Of a stretch of DNA of 64,000 bases, positions 50,701-62,164 are shown one piece after another. The stretch is from Morella rubra (Eukaryota > Streptophyta > Magnoliopsida > Fagales > Myricaceae). Each line of letters opens with the position of its first letter. Position 1 is the first letter of the stretch. Under the pieces are notes generated by a model, which made no database searches, was not told where the DNA came from, and saw only the letters and a list, made by a program, of their open reading frames with translations. The position numbers and the translations under genes were made by a program. The stretch lies in contig RXIC02000410.1 of the NCBI GenBank assembly GCA_003952965.2, forward strand, positions 186,001 through 250,000, written 5' to 3'.

Positions 50701-53189
50701 AAGTAAGTGTATTGACTCAGCAAATTCAACATATAAATCAGAAACTAAATCCCTTAAAAAATAAAAAACAAGTTTGGAGAAAGAAAAAGACTAACACTTG
50801 TCGTCAAGATTTGAATTTCTGAGACAAGCCATACGTGTTTGTCAAATATCTTAAAATTTTAGTCAGTTCTTAATCTAACATACTTTTAAATAATTTACTG
50901 ATGATTTTAAGAATTTTTGATGATTTTGTAAAATTTCAGCAAAATATAATTTTTTCTATAACTAAATTGTGAAACTCAGTTTGAATGCAGTTTGTTTGTA
51001 GTTTATTAATTCTAGGTGACAATGGTGGAACGTGTTCGTGAGATTTGGTGACTTAGTATTTTTTTTTTTGTTGTTTCAACTCCATGGAATGAATATGAAG
51101 TGCGGCAATGGTTGGACTCCTTTTAAAAAGAGAATGAGCCTCCATATTTTTTTTTACATTGTTAAGTAAAAAGCACATTTACCCAACTACCCCCACTTAT
51201 ACACTTTTACCCTAGCTACTTATCACTTTCTACACAACGTCCTTCTCTCCCCTTGTCTATACTACTTTGTGCCCCCAACCATATAGTGTGATTTCCTCTT
51301 TTGGATTTTTGCTGCAAAAATTAATACAATCCTTTGTTTGCTTCAAGAAAAAGGCTAGTAAGTTCATTGTTTATTGTCTTTTTATGCATTTCTTTATTTG
51401 GCATTGAGCTTGTGGTCCTACGGGTTGGACCCATTTGAGTTGGATTGTGATTCTTTATGCTCTTGTCAGTTTAAAGTTACACTTTCTTATGGGTTTTTCT
51501 ACCCACTACCCACTATCCATTAAACAATTCTAGTTCATTACCTTTTAGTTTTAACTTCAATAATCAAAGATTTATGAAGATTTCTCAAAACTCTGTTTTT
51601 GTGAAAAAATTTCCCTTTTCCATTTTTAGCCTTGATTCTTGAAATATTTGTGTTAATCTAAGTTGTTAGTGATAGATTTAGTGTTTAACATTTATTTCCA
51701 TATAGATCCATATGTATCTTGTGAAAAGTGGTTAAAAATTAGAATGAACATGCTATTTGGTAGGCACAAGTTGCATACAAGTGTATGAATTGGCTTGTTT
51801 ATTTTGTGTACATGGAATTTCAACTTGCTGCTTGGATTCTTTATTGCAAAATTAAATGTCTTAGTGAATTTGTTGAAAAATTTGGATGGGTATGATGTAT
51901 AGAGGCCACGGGTTACTTGACATATTCATGGTTTTCTTGTCTATTGTAATAATAGGAATACAGCTTGCCTATTTAGTTTTTGCTGAACCTGAAAAATTTG
52001 TTGGGCATTGAATAATATGCTATTAGGATAATTTCAATAACATGACATTTTGTTGTTGGCGGAATTTAATATTTTGTTTGATGTCTGATTTTTATAATGA
52101 TAAAGTGTTGCTGTAAGTAGGTTATCTTTAAGGTCTATATGCTCTTTTAAAAATATTTCTATCACATATTTATTGGTCCACGAATACTATATTGCAAGTG
52201 CTTTAATGAATTTTTGCTAAGTATTTTAACTGGACTTTTAATGGATGACACGTGTTAGATGATAGTATTTTCTGCTGAACTATATTGTTCTGTTTTGATG
52301 AAACTCTTAATTGAATGTTTCCTAGTGTTATATGTTGTTATGTGTTCTACTATAATGATGTGACATCTTTTGCTGTCATTACTGTTTAGCAGAGAATTTC
52401 ATAGAAGTTGATGTAGATATTGGATCTTCCACATTTGCAATTGATCTATTGTCATTGTTTTTGTTGGAGAGTATTATACATTAAGGGAGAATAATATTCT
52501 ACATTGGTCAGAAGTAATTTTTATTATGACATGAAGGATGAAGTTGATGATGGATGTTTGAAAGTTGCATCAGCTACGTCTACTGATGAGTAATCCTTTT
52601 GTCTCCTTCTTGACAAAGGGGGAGTAGTAGTATTTGGCTGATATTGATGAATGATGCACTTAATTTTAGTTGTATTTGGTGGTTGATGGATGATGCACTT
52701 AGTTGTCGTTGCTGTTTTTGTGTTTGTTTTGGATATCTATTGCTAGTTGATGTTTTGGATATCTGTTGAAAACTTATGCTTATGTTGACTTGAATTAGTT
52801 GATATTTTCATATTTTGACAATTTGTTAGTGTTTATTCTTAATTTCTAAAAATCGATATGACATATTTATAAGTCTTATTGATAGTCAGGGGGAGCTGAA
52901 TTGCTCAACTCAGGGGGAGATTCAAATTCACTCTGATGCTTATGATAAGTCATTTGTTGATTTTATACTTATTGTTTCTTTCATTTAACAATGGACTAAT
53001 GTTTTTGTGAGTTACTTGGTCTTTGTTGAGATTGTTACTTGCAGGTTGATAAATCTCAGGAATTATGTCTAACCTATGTTTAGAATAAGTTTGTGTCCTT
53101 TGTAAATAAGTTCTATAATGGTGATCAACAGAATTTATGTCTTTAGGATTTTGGGTTATGTTGTCATGAAGTTCGTCAAAGGGGGAGAT
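50701..53189 (+). other. Non-coding interior of the copia-type element
   Basis: This 2.5-kb stretch replaces the expected pol region. It is AT-rich without domain-bearing frames, and ends in the polypurine tract. Its origin is not clear. Confidence 0.6.
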
Positions 53190-54334
53190 TGTTAATGTAT
53201 TTTTTAGTTGGCATATAGACTTCATGACGAGTCTGTATTAATTCCTGAGATTTGCATTTGTCAAGTCCTACTAAAAGACCAGTGCTTCAACACATTTGGT
53301 GATTGACTGAAGTGTTTAAGGTTTGATTGAAGTATGTTACAGTTCACTACGCGAAATTGGAACGCTAGTTTTTCTGAAGCACTCGAAGTTCATCAGAGTT
53401 CATAGTTTGATCAAGACTTGCGAAAGGCAGTTACAACGGTTTTAACAGAGGCGCATGAAGCAAGATTTCTAGAAGATTCATGAAAACTTTCTTCCCGACC
53501 TTCCAGAAAATAAAAACTATTCTTTTCTCACCTTGAGAAACCATTGCTTCTAGATTTTTTCTTCGATATACAATCCCTGTTATTGATTCTCTAGTTTGCT
53601 GTATATGAACTGAGATTGAACCTAGAGAGATTATTTTGTCTCTCATTACCTCAGATTCGTTTCTGTTGATCACCATTACAAACCTTGCTTAAGAAGGTAA
53701 ACTCCAGAGGTTGCTGGAGATCTACCAAGAGAAGTTGATTGCACGTGGAGTGTGGAAAAGATCGGCTTGGCTGTGGAGATCAGTTTTTCGGTATCACAAC
53801 TTCAAACGGAAGAGGAGTTCCTCGTTCCTTGCAAGAGGTAGATTGGATGTTGTATTCCAGTAAGGTAACAGTAGAGTAGACTAGCAACGGGGTGTTGGGT
53901 AGTTTATCGATCACTGTGTACTGAGTTTGAAGATTTTAGTGGATTCGATTAACTGGCCTTCAGGCCCATAGAGTTTTTACCTCTTGAAAGAATTCTTTCA
54001 AGCGGGTTTTCTCTTCGTAACCAAATCTTGGTGTCTTTGGTGTGATTTTGTTTACGTAGATTAACTTGCTGTTATTGTGATTATTTCTTTCTTTAGTTTC
54101 CTTGATTAAGAAAGAAGTATAGTGTTGTTCTGTGACCTTGAGAATCTACTGTCCATATTGGGTTATCACTTCTGCACGATATTTTGTTGCTTTAGTTCTC
54201 TTGAAATTACTGATTGTATTTGTGAAGAGTGTGCAGTTTTTAAGTGGTTAAAGAATCTAAGAAAAATCAGAACCTATTCAACCCCTCCTTCTAGGTTCGG
54301 CAACATTGCTTTGAGTCTTGAACCGTCCACTTCA
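53190..54334 (+). repeat. 3' LTR of the copia-type element
   Basis: 1145 bp, directly preceded by the purine tract and followed by the target duplication AGACT. Confidence 0.9.
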
Positions 54335-54339
54335 AGACT

Positions 54340-55679
54340 TAAAGTCCAGCACTTGAGACGGATTGAAAGGTCTAAGATTTCATTCCTTCCTTCTGCAAGT
54401 AAAATAATATGCTAGAATTTCGAATCCTCCCCGTGGGGGGATTTCTTTGATGCCATTATCAGTCACCATTTTCTAATATTTTTTCTTTTCTGGTTTTTGT
54501 TATCAGTAAGAAAGTTTGAGAGAGAATTGTGCGTACCTTTTCTCCATTCCTCTTTCTTTACTTGTACCCTTTCTTCATTGTTTGGACCGAGGGCTTTGCT
54601 GGGCTTTAGCCTGATTATTCCCTGGGCTGTATCATCCTCTCAATTGTTTCTGTCCCATCCACCATTTATCAAAGGTTGGCGTTGTCAGAATTGGTCTTCC
54701 TCAGGACGGTTTGGGCCAATTGCCTTTTTCCCTTTCTTTTCTACTTTTCGTCCATCAGTTAGTAAACAGAGAATAATCATAATTTCTTACGTCAGCTTCT
54801 TTACCTGATAAAATAAGATTGTCAGTTCCTTTTACGGGACCTCCAATCTTCGTGGGACACATACGATATCACATGGGCTAACCATTGTTCTATTATTTTG
54901 GGTTTTTGTAATAAGGGAAAATTCTTCCTCCACCACTTACAAAGTTGTATTTCCTGGATCGTTATATCATATTTGCTACACTTGAACAGACAACATATAA
55001 ACAACCAACTACTTCAAAAGAAACAAACTTTGATTTCATTTTGCAAAATAAAATTGAAAAGAGAAGCTACCCACATCGTTACGAATTATAAACAAGATCT
55101 CCTATTTAGCTTATCCTATAGAGTGCAGCGGCAGCAAAAAGGAAAAAAAAATAAAATCAAAACCCTAAAAATTGAAAACAAATAGGGAAAAGTTAACGTG
55201 AGAGATGGGAGAAGATGAGAGTACATGTAGTGGTCGGCGAAGGGAGGTGCAGCCGGCGTGGTGGTCGATGAAGGGTAGTTGTGCCACTTGTGCACATAGA
55301 GTTTGGAGAGGGAGGGGAGGGAGAGAGACCAAACGGTGGAACTGGAATGTGGATTTGTTGGGGGGGGGAGGGTTGACTGTTGAAGAAGAAATGGGAGGGT
55401 TAAGAGAAACTACGTTGTTTTATATATTTAAAAATAAATAAAAAATAAAACACAGTTTTATTGGTATCTGGGAACAGGTAAAACCATCGAGTTTATTAAC
55501 ATGTAGGACACAAGCACCGGCACGAGCACCGTTTAGGCCAGGTATTGGGAACCCGATGCTGGTAAAATCGGGATCTTTTGGTTTAGTTGAACAACCCTAC
55601 CCTTAGCTCTCTAACGTCCCTCTCTCTGTACTTTAGACAAAACCAACGGTTACCTTGTACCTTTACTGGCAAATCAGCA
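54340..55679. other. Intergenic between LTR element and hAT-like element
   Basis: No gene recognised. A G9 run lies near 55360. Short frames at 54497-54808 and 55205-55441 lack family features. Confidence 0.4.
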
Positions 55680-56118
55680 CTGGTAAATAGGGGTGAATAA
55701 TAGACATGTCGAAAGTGGAATTCATCATTTCGACATCCAGTCCGCTAACTAGCAGATGACCAAAATCGATTCTGCTTTCGCTTTCAACTCTTAGCGGACT
55801 TAGCGGAAGAGGATAACGGAATTTCAATAATGTTTTGGGCCATATTTTTTTGGCGCATTAAAAATTTTTTACAAAAAAATAAAGATCTTATTCATTCATC
55901 ACAATTCACAAAATAATATATCAGAAAATTAAAATATACAATCTGAATTTCATACAAACATTTCTCAATTCATTACAAAGATCTCAATTATATAATGAAC
56001 GCAATAAGTATACAAAAAGAAATTAAGAATTTACATTATTGCCTCATCAATAACTTATTGTCAATATGATTCAAAATCCATATAAAAATTATTGTCTCAT
56101 CAATAACTTATATTTCCT

Positions 56119-56462
56119 CAATGGAATTTACAAAATCAATAGAACAGAGATATAACAAATTATCAACTCCAAGACATAACATAATAACTATCTATAATTT
56201 CTGATTCACAACACAATTCATTTGAATAACAGAGTCACAATCTAAACAAATATAGTAACAGATTCACTACACAACAATTCATTTGAATGCAATATATCAT
56301 TAATAGATTCATAACAATGGAATTTACAAAATCAATAGAATAGAAACATAACAAATTAACAACTCCAAGACATAACATAACAACTATCTATAATTTCTGA
56401 TTCACAACACAATTCATTTGAATAACATATTCACAATCTAAAAAAATATAGTAACAGATTCA
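56119..56462. repeat. Tandem duplication with about 196-bp spacing
   Basis: CAATGGAATTTACAAAATCAA begins at 56119 and again at 56315, and the following text (AACTCCAAGACATAACATAA ... GTAACAGATTCAC) is repeated with few differences; the second copy is cut short at about 56462. Confidence 0.75.
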
Positions 56463-56579
56463 CGAAGATTCACAACTGTCTATAACAATTAACAGATTCC
56501 AATAATCGACAGAGATCAGAGAGATAAAGAGATGGAGATAGAGAGATAGAGACTTGAGAGATCGACAAAGAAAAAGACA

Positions 56580-56649
56580 TAGAGAGAGAGAGTGTGTGTG
56601 CGATAGAGAGACAGAGAAAGCTTTAATCGAGAGAGAGATAGAGAGAGAC

Positions 56650-56699
<50 letters not shown>

Positions 56700-56782
56700 G
56701 GAAGTTACAGAGACTGAGAGAGAGCTAAGGGAATGAGGCCTGAGAGTGAGAACGGAGAGTGAGGGCTGAAGGAAGGTCACGA

Positions 56783-56833
<51 letters not shown>

Positions 56834-56959
56834 AAGGGAATGAGGCCTGAGAGTGAGAACGGAGAGTGAGGGCTGAAGGAAGGTCACGAAGGAGAAGGGG
56901 ACTTAGGGTTTTTGGAATCAAATGCCAGAGAAGACCTCAGCAGAGAGAGAGAGACTGTA

Positions 56960-57006
<47 letters not shown>

Positions 57007-57132
57007 AATGGAAGTTAAAGAGACTGAGAGAGAGCTAAGGGAGTGAGGCCTGAGAGTGAGAATGTCAAATAGAGAGTGAGGGTTGAGGGAAGGTCGTGAA
57101 GGACAAAGGGACTTAGGGTTTTTGGAATCAAA
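56580..57132. repeat. (GA)n microsatellites with a three-copy interspersed unit
   Basis: Long GA runs lie at about 56656-56696, 56784-56832 and 56965-57005. Between and after them a unit starting GAGCTAAGGGAATGAGGCC and running to AAGGAAGGTCACGAAGG occurs three times (near 56721, 56829 and 57026), the third more diverged. Expansion probably came from slippage or unequal crossing-over at the GA runs. Confidence 0.8.
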
Positions 57133-57436
57133 TGTCGTGTATCAAAATGGCACGTTTTGATCCACGGTATTTTTTTTTTCAAAAAATAACACCTAAACGA
57201 CGTCGTTCTATTTAAAATAGAATGACGCCATTTTACTATTTAGTTTTAAAATGTAAAAAATAACCGGAACCGGTTTTCCGCTGAACTGGTGGAAACTTCC
57301 GCTTCCGATTCTAGGAAAACTCCAAATCCACTACCGATTCTAGTTCCTAAAAGCTACGAACCTTAGCTTCCCGGAATCGGAACCGGAGCCGGAGTTCTTG
57401 CGGAGGCCGAACTTGACTTACACCCTTACTGGCAAG

Positions 57437-57854
57437 GACCAAGTCCTACACATTTTGTTGTGTTTATCTAGATAGAGAGCGACAATCTAGCAAAAGAAAT
57501 TATTTGACCTATTTTCCAAACCTTAACCCTTTAAAATATTTAGGGAATATTTTGAAAATTGAGGAAATTTGAGTTTTATTGGGTTTTGTAATAAAATAGT
57601 TAAAAAAAGTTTAATTTTATGGGAGTTAGGGAAGAATTGAAGAGAGAGAAGAGAATTTTACGAGAGTTGGTGAGAAAATAAAAAGGGAGAAGTAGAATCT
57701 TGTGAAAGTCACTGAAGAATTAAAGAGAGAGATGTCATTAGCGTAAAAGCTCCTTCCTTGAAGACATCAATTTGCTATCGTTAGTGTACTTGGCATTGTC
57801 CATCCTCAGATACGACCATCGGGTTTTCTCATCATTGATCTGATTCACCGTAAT
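57437..57854. other. Upstream flank of the first B3 gene
   Basis: Likely promoter and leader of the B3 gene; no distinct motif was identified. AGAGAGAGA-rich words are frequent. Confidence 0.35.
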
Positions 57855-59141
57855 ATGGTACCTAATAGATCAAGAACTCACCGTAATGGAGTGGTGCCTA
57901 ACGGGAGTTCTGATCACAGGCCGTTGAGTTTTATGGCGGGCAGGAGACTGACTCACTTTTTCAAGATAATACTCCCTTCTTCCATGGCCGACATGAAACT
58001 GGTAATGGTCCACTAAATTTTATACTCCCAACACCCTGTTTTCGGTGAAATCTTTATGCTATGTTTTTTTTTTTCCGATGGCTAGCAAGCTTGTTTGTTT
58101 ATTCAATACTCTGGTCCTGTTGCATTGAGGGTTGTAGTAATTGGTTCTAGGTCTACATATATCCATCTTGGACTCACAGTACGTTTCCTCGATTAAAAGA
58201 GAGTTTAAACTTAATTTGGTCGCTGCAGAGGATCCCTGAAAAGTTTGTAAGGGAATTTGGGGACGAACTATCTACCGTTGCTACGCTCACTGTTCCATCT
58301 GGTCAAATTTGGCAAGTGGGATTGGAGAAAGCTAACGAGAATATGTGGGTTCATGAAGGTCGGCAGAATTTTGTAGAATTTAATTCTATAGATTATGGGC
58401 ACTTTCTAGTCTTTAGATACAATGGAAATTCGAATTTCCTTGTTCTTCTATTCGATAAGACTGCCACTGAGATTCAGTATCCAATGAACCAGCATTGTCA
58501 ATTGGAAGGTCAGGTGGACTTCATGAAAGCAGATGATGCAAAAAAATCAAGGCATCATGACAAGTTGAACAAAAATGAATTGTCCGACTCAGATGAGTTT
58601 TCTGAAAAACCTAAAGACAGATCAGAAGTGTTTGTTAGGAAAAGACTCACCCGCACATGTTCAAAAGCAAGAGTACTCATGATGTCCAGAGGACGAGAGA
58701 GAGCCATCGAAGCAGCCAGAATGTTCAAGCCTAAAAGTGCTTCATTCTTGGGTATCTTTCGTCCCCTTAAGATACTCAATGGTTATATGGTGAGCTTTTA
58801 TCCACAATTGGATATTTCAGTTTATAAAAAATTTCTCCGAAATATGTTTAGCTCACCCTTCTTTCTTGTGCAGTAGGTGCCCTCCGCATTTGCTGTCAAC
58901 TATCTTAGTCCGGGACAAAATGTCAAACTTCAGACTTCTGATGGACGACAATGGCATGCCAAGTGCTCTCGCAGTGGTCAAAGAGCCAACGCATTGCAGA
59001 TAGGAAGGGGATGGACTTCTTTTTCCTAGGGAAAATGATTTGAAAGAAGGAGATGTCTGTGTCTTTGAGCTGATCGAGAAGAAGCCTGTTGTGCTCAAAG
59101 TCACAATATTTCGCGTGGTTGACTATGTGCACGCGGCCTAA
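57855..59141 (+). pseudogene. REM-type B3 gene, first tandem copy, second B3 domain damaged
   Basis: Exons at 57855-58001, 58229-58789 and about 58877-59141. Exons 1-2 encode 236 residues: an N-terminal tail, then a B3 DNA-binding domain split by intron 1 (THFFKIILPSS ... RIPEKFVREFGDELS, VGLEKANENMWVHEGRQNF, FLVFRYNGNSNFLVLLFD), then a charged linker. This is the VRN1/REM layout of nuclear DNA-binding proteins. Exon 3 should hold a second B3 (VPSAFAVNYLSPGQNVKLQ ... [19 protein letters not shown]). Two defects appear: the codon after the CAG acceptor is TAG where the next copy has TAT, and a one-base shift near 59025 separates GRGWTSF from RENDLKEGD. The acceptor is CAGTAG, so use of the second AG would remove the stop but not the shift. 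It is a pseudogene or a shortened one-B3 protein. Confidence 0.75.
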
Positions 59142-59416
59142 CTCTCAGTCAAGATAACTTGGTCTAAACCCAACAATGGTGATGTCGGATGTGTGGTACT
59201 CTTCATTGTTATTCTCTAAGAAGGCAAGTTTTATAGTTTTTTCAGATTGCCATTTGTATAGGAACTGAACTAGAACAGTTGATCTGTTTCATTAGCTTCA
59301 GCTATCGAAAGGAAACTTCCTGGAATTATATTTATATATATCTGCGAAATATTTTATGAAATATACGAAAAAATCTTGTTGTTTGGACCGATTTCACACC
59401 CATTGCTGGTTAAACT

Positions 59417-59990
59417 TCAAACCTCTGCTTTAGATAGAACGAGCAGAATCGTTATAAGTTTGACATTGGATCCCATCCCCGCCAATGCACCCAGGGCCTC
59501 CCCCAACATAGGGTCGTCTCCCTGGTGTTTGTTGGTCTTAGCAAACATTATAGCTCCGCGGCGATCTCTACCAACACATGCAACAAAGGATCCTGTGAGA
59601 CGAACGGCCACATCGAAATTGACCTTTATCCAACTAGCTAGCCTCAGTGGGTTTCCATGAGACTCCCGGTGCAGGGGCATTAAAGCTCCACGCCCGCACG
59701 TACTCAGAACTAACACGACGAATCTGACGGGCCAGTGCCAAAGGGTTGAGGGCGGGAGTCCCTTTGGCTACCTTGTTCTGGTTCGCCCATACAAGTCAAT
59801 GGCATTCACAGCGAAAAGCTTGAAAACATGAGCTTCCTCACGGGGAAGATTCAAGTATGCACACGAGTTACATATAGTCTTAACCGACGCTGCCAGAGAA
59901 TGACTGGAAAAAGACGTGATGTTGAGAGTCCGGTGAGAGTAATCTAGTCTCTAGATCACCAGGCGCTACGACTGTAAGGGCATTCGAATA
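59417..59990 (-). mobile_element. LINE-derived RNase H-like fragment
   Basis: On the minus strand about 100 codons (59716-59417) read WIKVNFDVAVRLTGSF, VACVGRDRRGAIMFAKT and MLGEALGALAG, the RNase H-like region common at the end of plant LINE ORFs and their derived genes. Upstream minus-strand sequence to about 59990 is compatible with the linker before it (AVNAIDLYGRTRTR) in another frame, so at least one frameshift is present. Reverse transcriptase is absent. It is a truncated, dead copy between the two B3 genes. Confidence 0.6.
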
Positions 59991-61284
59991 AACCTCCTTG
60001 TAACGTGCCAAATAAAAAAGCTAAAGAAAAAAGAATCTTATTACAAACATTAGGTTTGTATGAACATTGAGTAAAAACTATTATTAAATGACTTATTTTT
60101 TTAGGTAAGTAATTAATTGATTCAGTCAATATGAAATTAATATACAAATTAAAATTTTCTTCAACTTATTACCTAATTTTAGTGGCATAAATTAAACTAT
60201 GTGGATTAAGTACTATTTAATGTTGTTTGTATTTATCGTCAGGCATTTAATGTGTATTTAATGAGTGTTAACGTTGTTGATTTTCTTATACCATATATTA
60301 TTTAAATTAGTATGTCTTATAAAAGATTATGGTCCATGATCATTCTTGTCAATTGAATGCTTGCTCTTACTGAATATTGGTTACCTCCCATTCTTGGCAT
60401 GTTTGTTTGTAAAAATATTCTAGAATACAACAGGATTTAACAAATGTATAAAACAAACATCCAAAATCTCAAAATTCATATACAAATACCAATACTTTTT
60501 ACACAATCTCCAACAACTTTTTCACATAAACCAAATATCTTAAAAAAAAAAAAAATTATAAAAAAAAATATTCCCTCTCTAGTACTTTTTCAAAACCTAA
60601 CTCCAATATTTTTTTATAAAGGGGTTTGGGAACAAAATTTTTGGTGTAAAATTTTAGGAGTTGGTAAAAATGTGAAGAAAGAATAAAAAAGTTGATGAAA
60701 ATGAGTAAAAAAGTGAAAATTTTTTGTGAAGAGGTGAAGAGAGAGAAATTTTTGTAATAATAATAAAATTTTAGGAGTTAAAAATTTGGTTTGCCAAACC
60801 CATGTAAACATTATATCAATTCATAGCTATGTTTGGTTTGGTCTCAAATTTTCAAAAATTTTCCACAATCACTTTTTCATCAATTCTAATATTTTTTACA
60901 AACTCCAAAACTTTTATCTAAACTTTTTAGCCAATCCCAAGAGAATCTACACTACCTCTAAAAAAAAAATATATTTTCAAAACCAAACTAAATATATCCC
61001 ATTCACTCTACAACTTTTTATAAACTTCAACAAAAATTAAATATCTTCAACTTTTCACCAACCTTTACACAAAACCTTATAAAATTCTAATCTACATAAA
61101 TATTCGCAATTCTATCAAAATCTTAAAAATCTTTACAAAACGATCATCACCCTTAGTATAACATCAATATAGTGTGCAGAAAGAAAATTTCGTGTACTTT
61201 TGTTCTTCTTCTGTGGAAGAACATCGCCTGCTCCCGTTTTCCCTCGTGAACCGAACGTTGCTACCAATTGTTTCACAATATGAA

Positions 61285-61334
<50 letters not shown>

Positions 61335-62164
61335 TTTCTAATTTTTATTTTCTTTTAGACCTGAATTTTGATTTTACTAAAATTAAGAACTCATATCCAC
61401 TTTTTCCTCTATTGTTTTTCCAATTATAATATTATATTATAAAACAAGAAGATATAGAAAGTGAAATGGGGACCCCAAGAGGCATCACAAATGGATCACA
61501 GTTTGGTCGGTCCCATAATTTCCGGAGACAATGGCCAAGAAAATGCCGACTTGACACAGTTTTCTGATGCAGTCAAACATAGAGACTGCCTGATTACACA
61601 TCTAGTCAAAAAAAAAAATTATCTCATCTAATGCAAGAAAGTCTCACGAGAAAGGGTCCACTTGTATGAGATGATTACTGAATATTGGTTCTTCCACTTC
61701 CGAGGATAGGGAAGTGCTGGGTCAAAACCTACTCATTTCGTGCAGAACTGAGTGACCCGTGTCAGCAGTTGGAACCGGTCCAAAGGGAAGACCCCTACTC
61801 CAAGCGAGGGGAATAGGGCTCACCGTGTGGATATGGAGCTTTCCCCTTGGGAAATATTCGCCAAATATGATCGATTAGCCAATGCCATTTCTGCTTCTTT
61901 CGCACACCTTAAAAGGATCAATTTGATGTCTGTATTGTTCATTATCTGCAACTGCGAGTCTGCGAACTTTTCTTTTCTGTTTTTTGGAAGTGACAACTGG
62001 AAACCTTTATGTAAAAGCGCCTTGTGAATGAGATACTCAAACATGCCACGCTCCCCTCGCAGTCGGTGCTCATCCTAAAAGGGATCAAAGCATGATCAAG
62101 ATATTTCCGGGTGAGATATCAACCTTTGTGTTCCGATCATATAACTGATCGGACACTTTTTGCT
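59991..62164. other. Spacer between the two B3 copies
   Basis: AT-rich with MITE-like stretches: paired GTTTG and inverted CAAAC words at about 60400-60800 and 60825-61155. Contains an (AT)n repeat at 61291-61331. The last 400 bp are GC-richer and probably promoter or leader of the second B3 gene. An open frame at 61752-62027 is unrecognised. Confidence 0.35.
61291..61331. repeat. (AT)n microsatellite
   Basis: About 20 uninterrupted AT units. Confidence 0.9.

Larger units (their letters stand above)
47792..54334 (+). mobile_element. Gag-only Ty1/copia-type LTR retrotransposon (fossil)
   Basis: A complete LTR pair encloses about 4.2 kb. The 5' LTR is 47792-48951 and the 3' LTR 53190-54334; each starts TGTTAATG and ends ACTTCA. 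The 5-bp target duplication AGACT is at 47787-47791 and 54335-54339. A primer-binding site TGGTATCAGAGC (initiator-Met tRNA type) begins at 48954, and a purine tract AAAGGGGGAGA directly precedes the 3' LTR. The interior has gag-like sequence with zinc knuckles, then a long part without any integrase, reverse transcriptase or RNase H I can find. It is broken (gag interrupted in a few places, pol absent) and non-autonomous. The two-knuckle layout and a second AAAGGGGGAG tract near 52610 suggest the SIRE/Maximus lineage. LTRs look over 90 percent alike by eye, suggesting an age of a few million years. Confidence 0.9.
55688..57428. mobile_element. hAT-like non-autonomous element
   Basis: The left end TAGGGGTGAATAATAG and the reverse complement of the right end TAAGGGTGTAAGTCAAG form a short TIR of hAT type. 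The flanks CTGGTAAA (55680-55687) and CTGGCAAG (57429-57436) agree at six of eight positions, as an old 8-bp duplication would. GC-rich subterminal sequence (repeated CCGGAACCGG-type words) lies at the right end. There is no transposase. The interior is built of a tandem 196-bp duplication and GA-rich repeats. Confidence 0.6.

Noticed and set aside
56460-56780. Ser/Leu-rich minus frame and Arg/Glu-rich plus frame of about 60-106 codons
   Set aside because: Translations of the GA microsatellite in the hAT-like element, not genes.
58555-59132. Minus-strand frames over the first B3 gene
   Set aside because: Shadows of B3 coding exons with no domain of their own.
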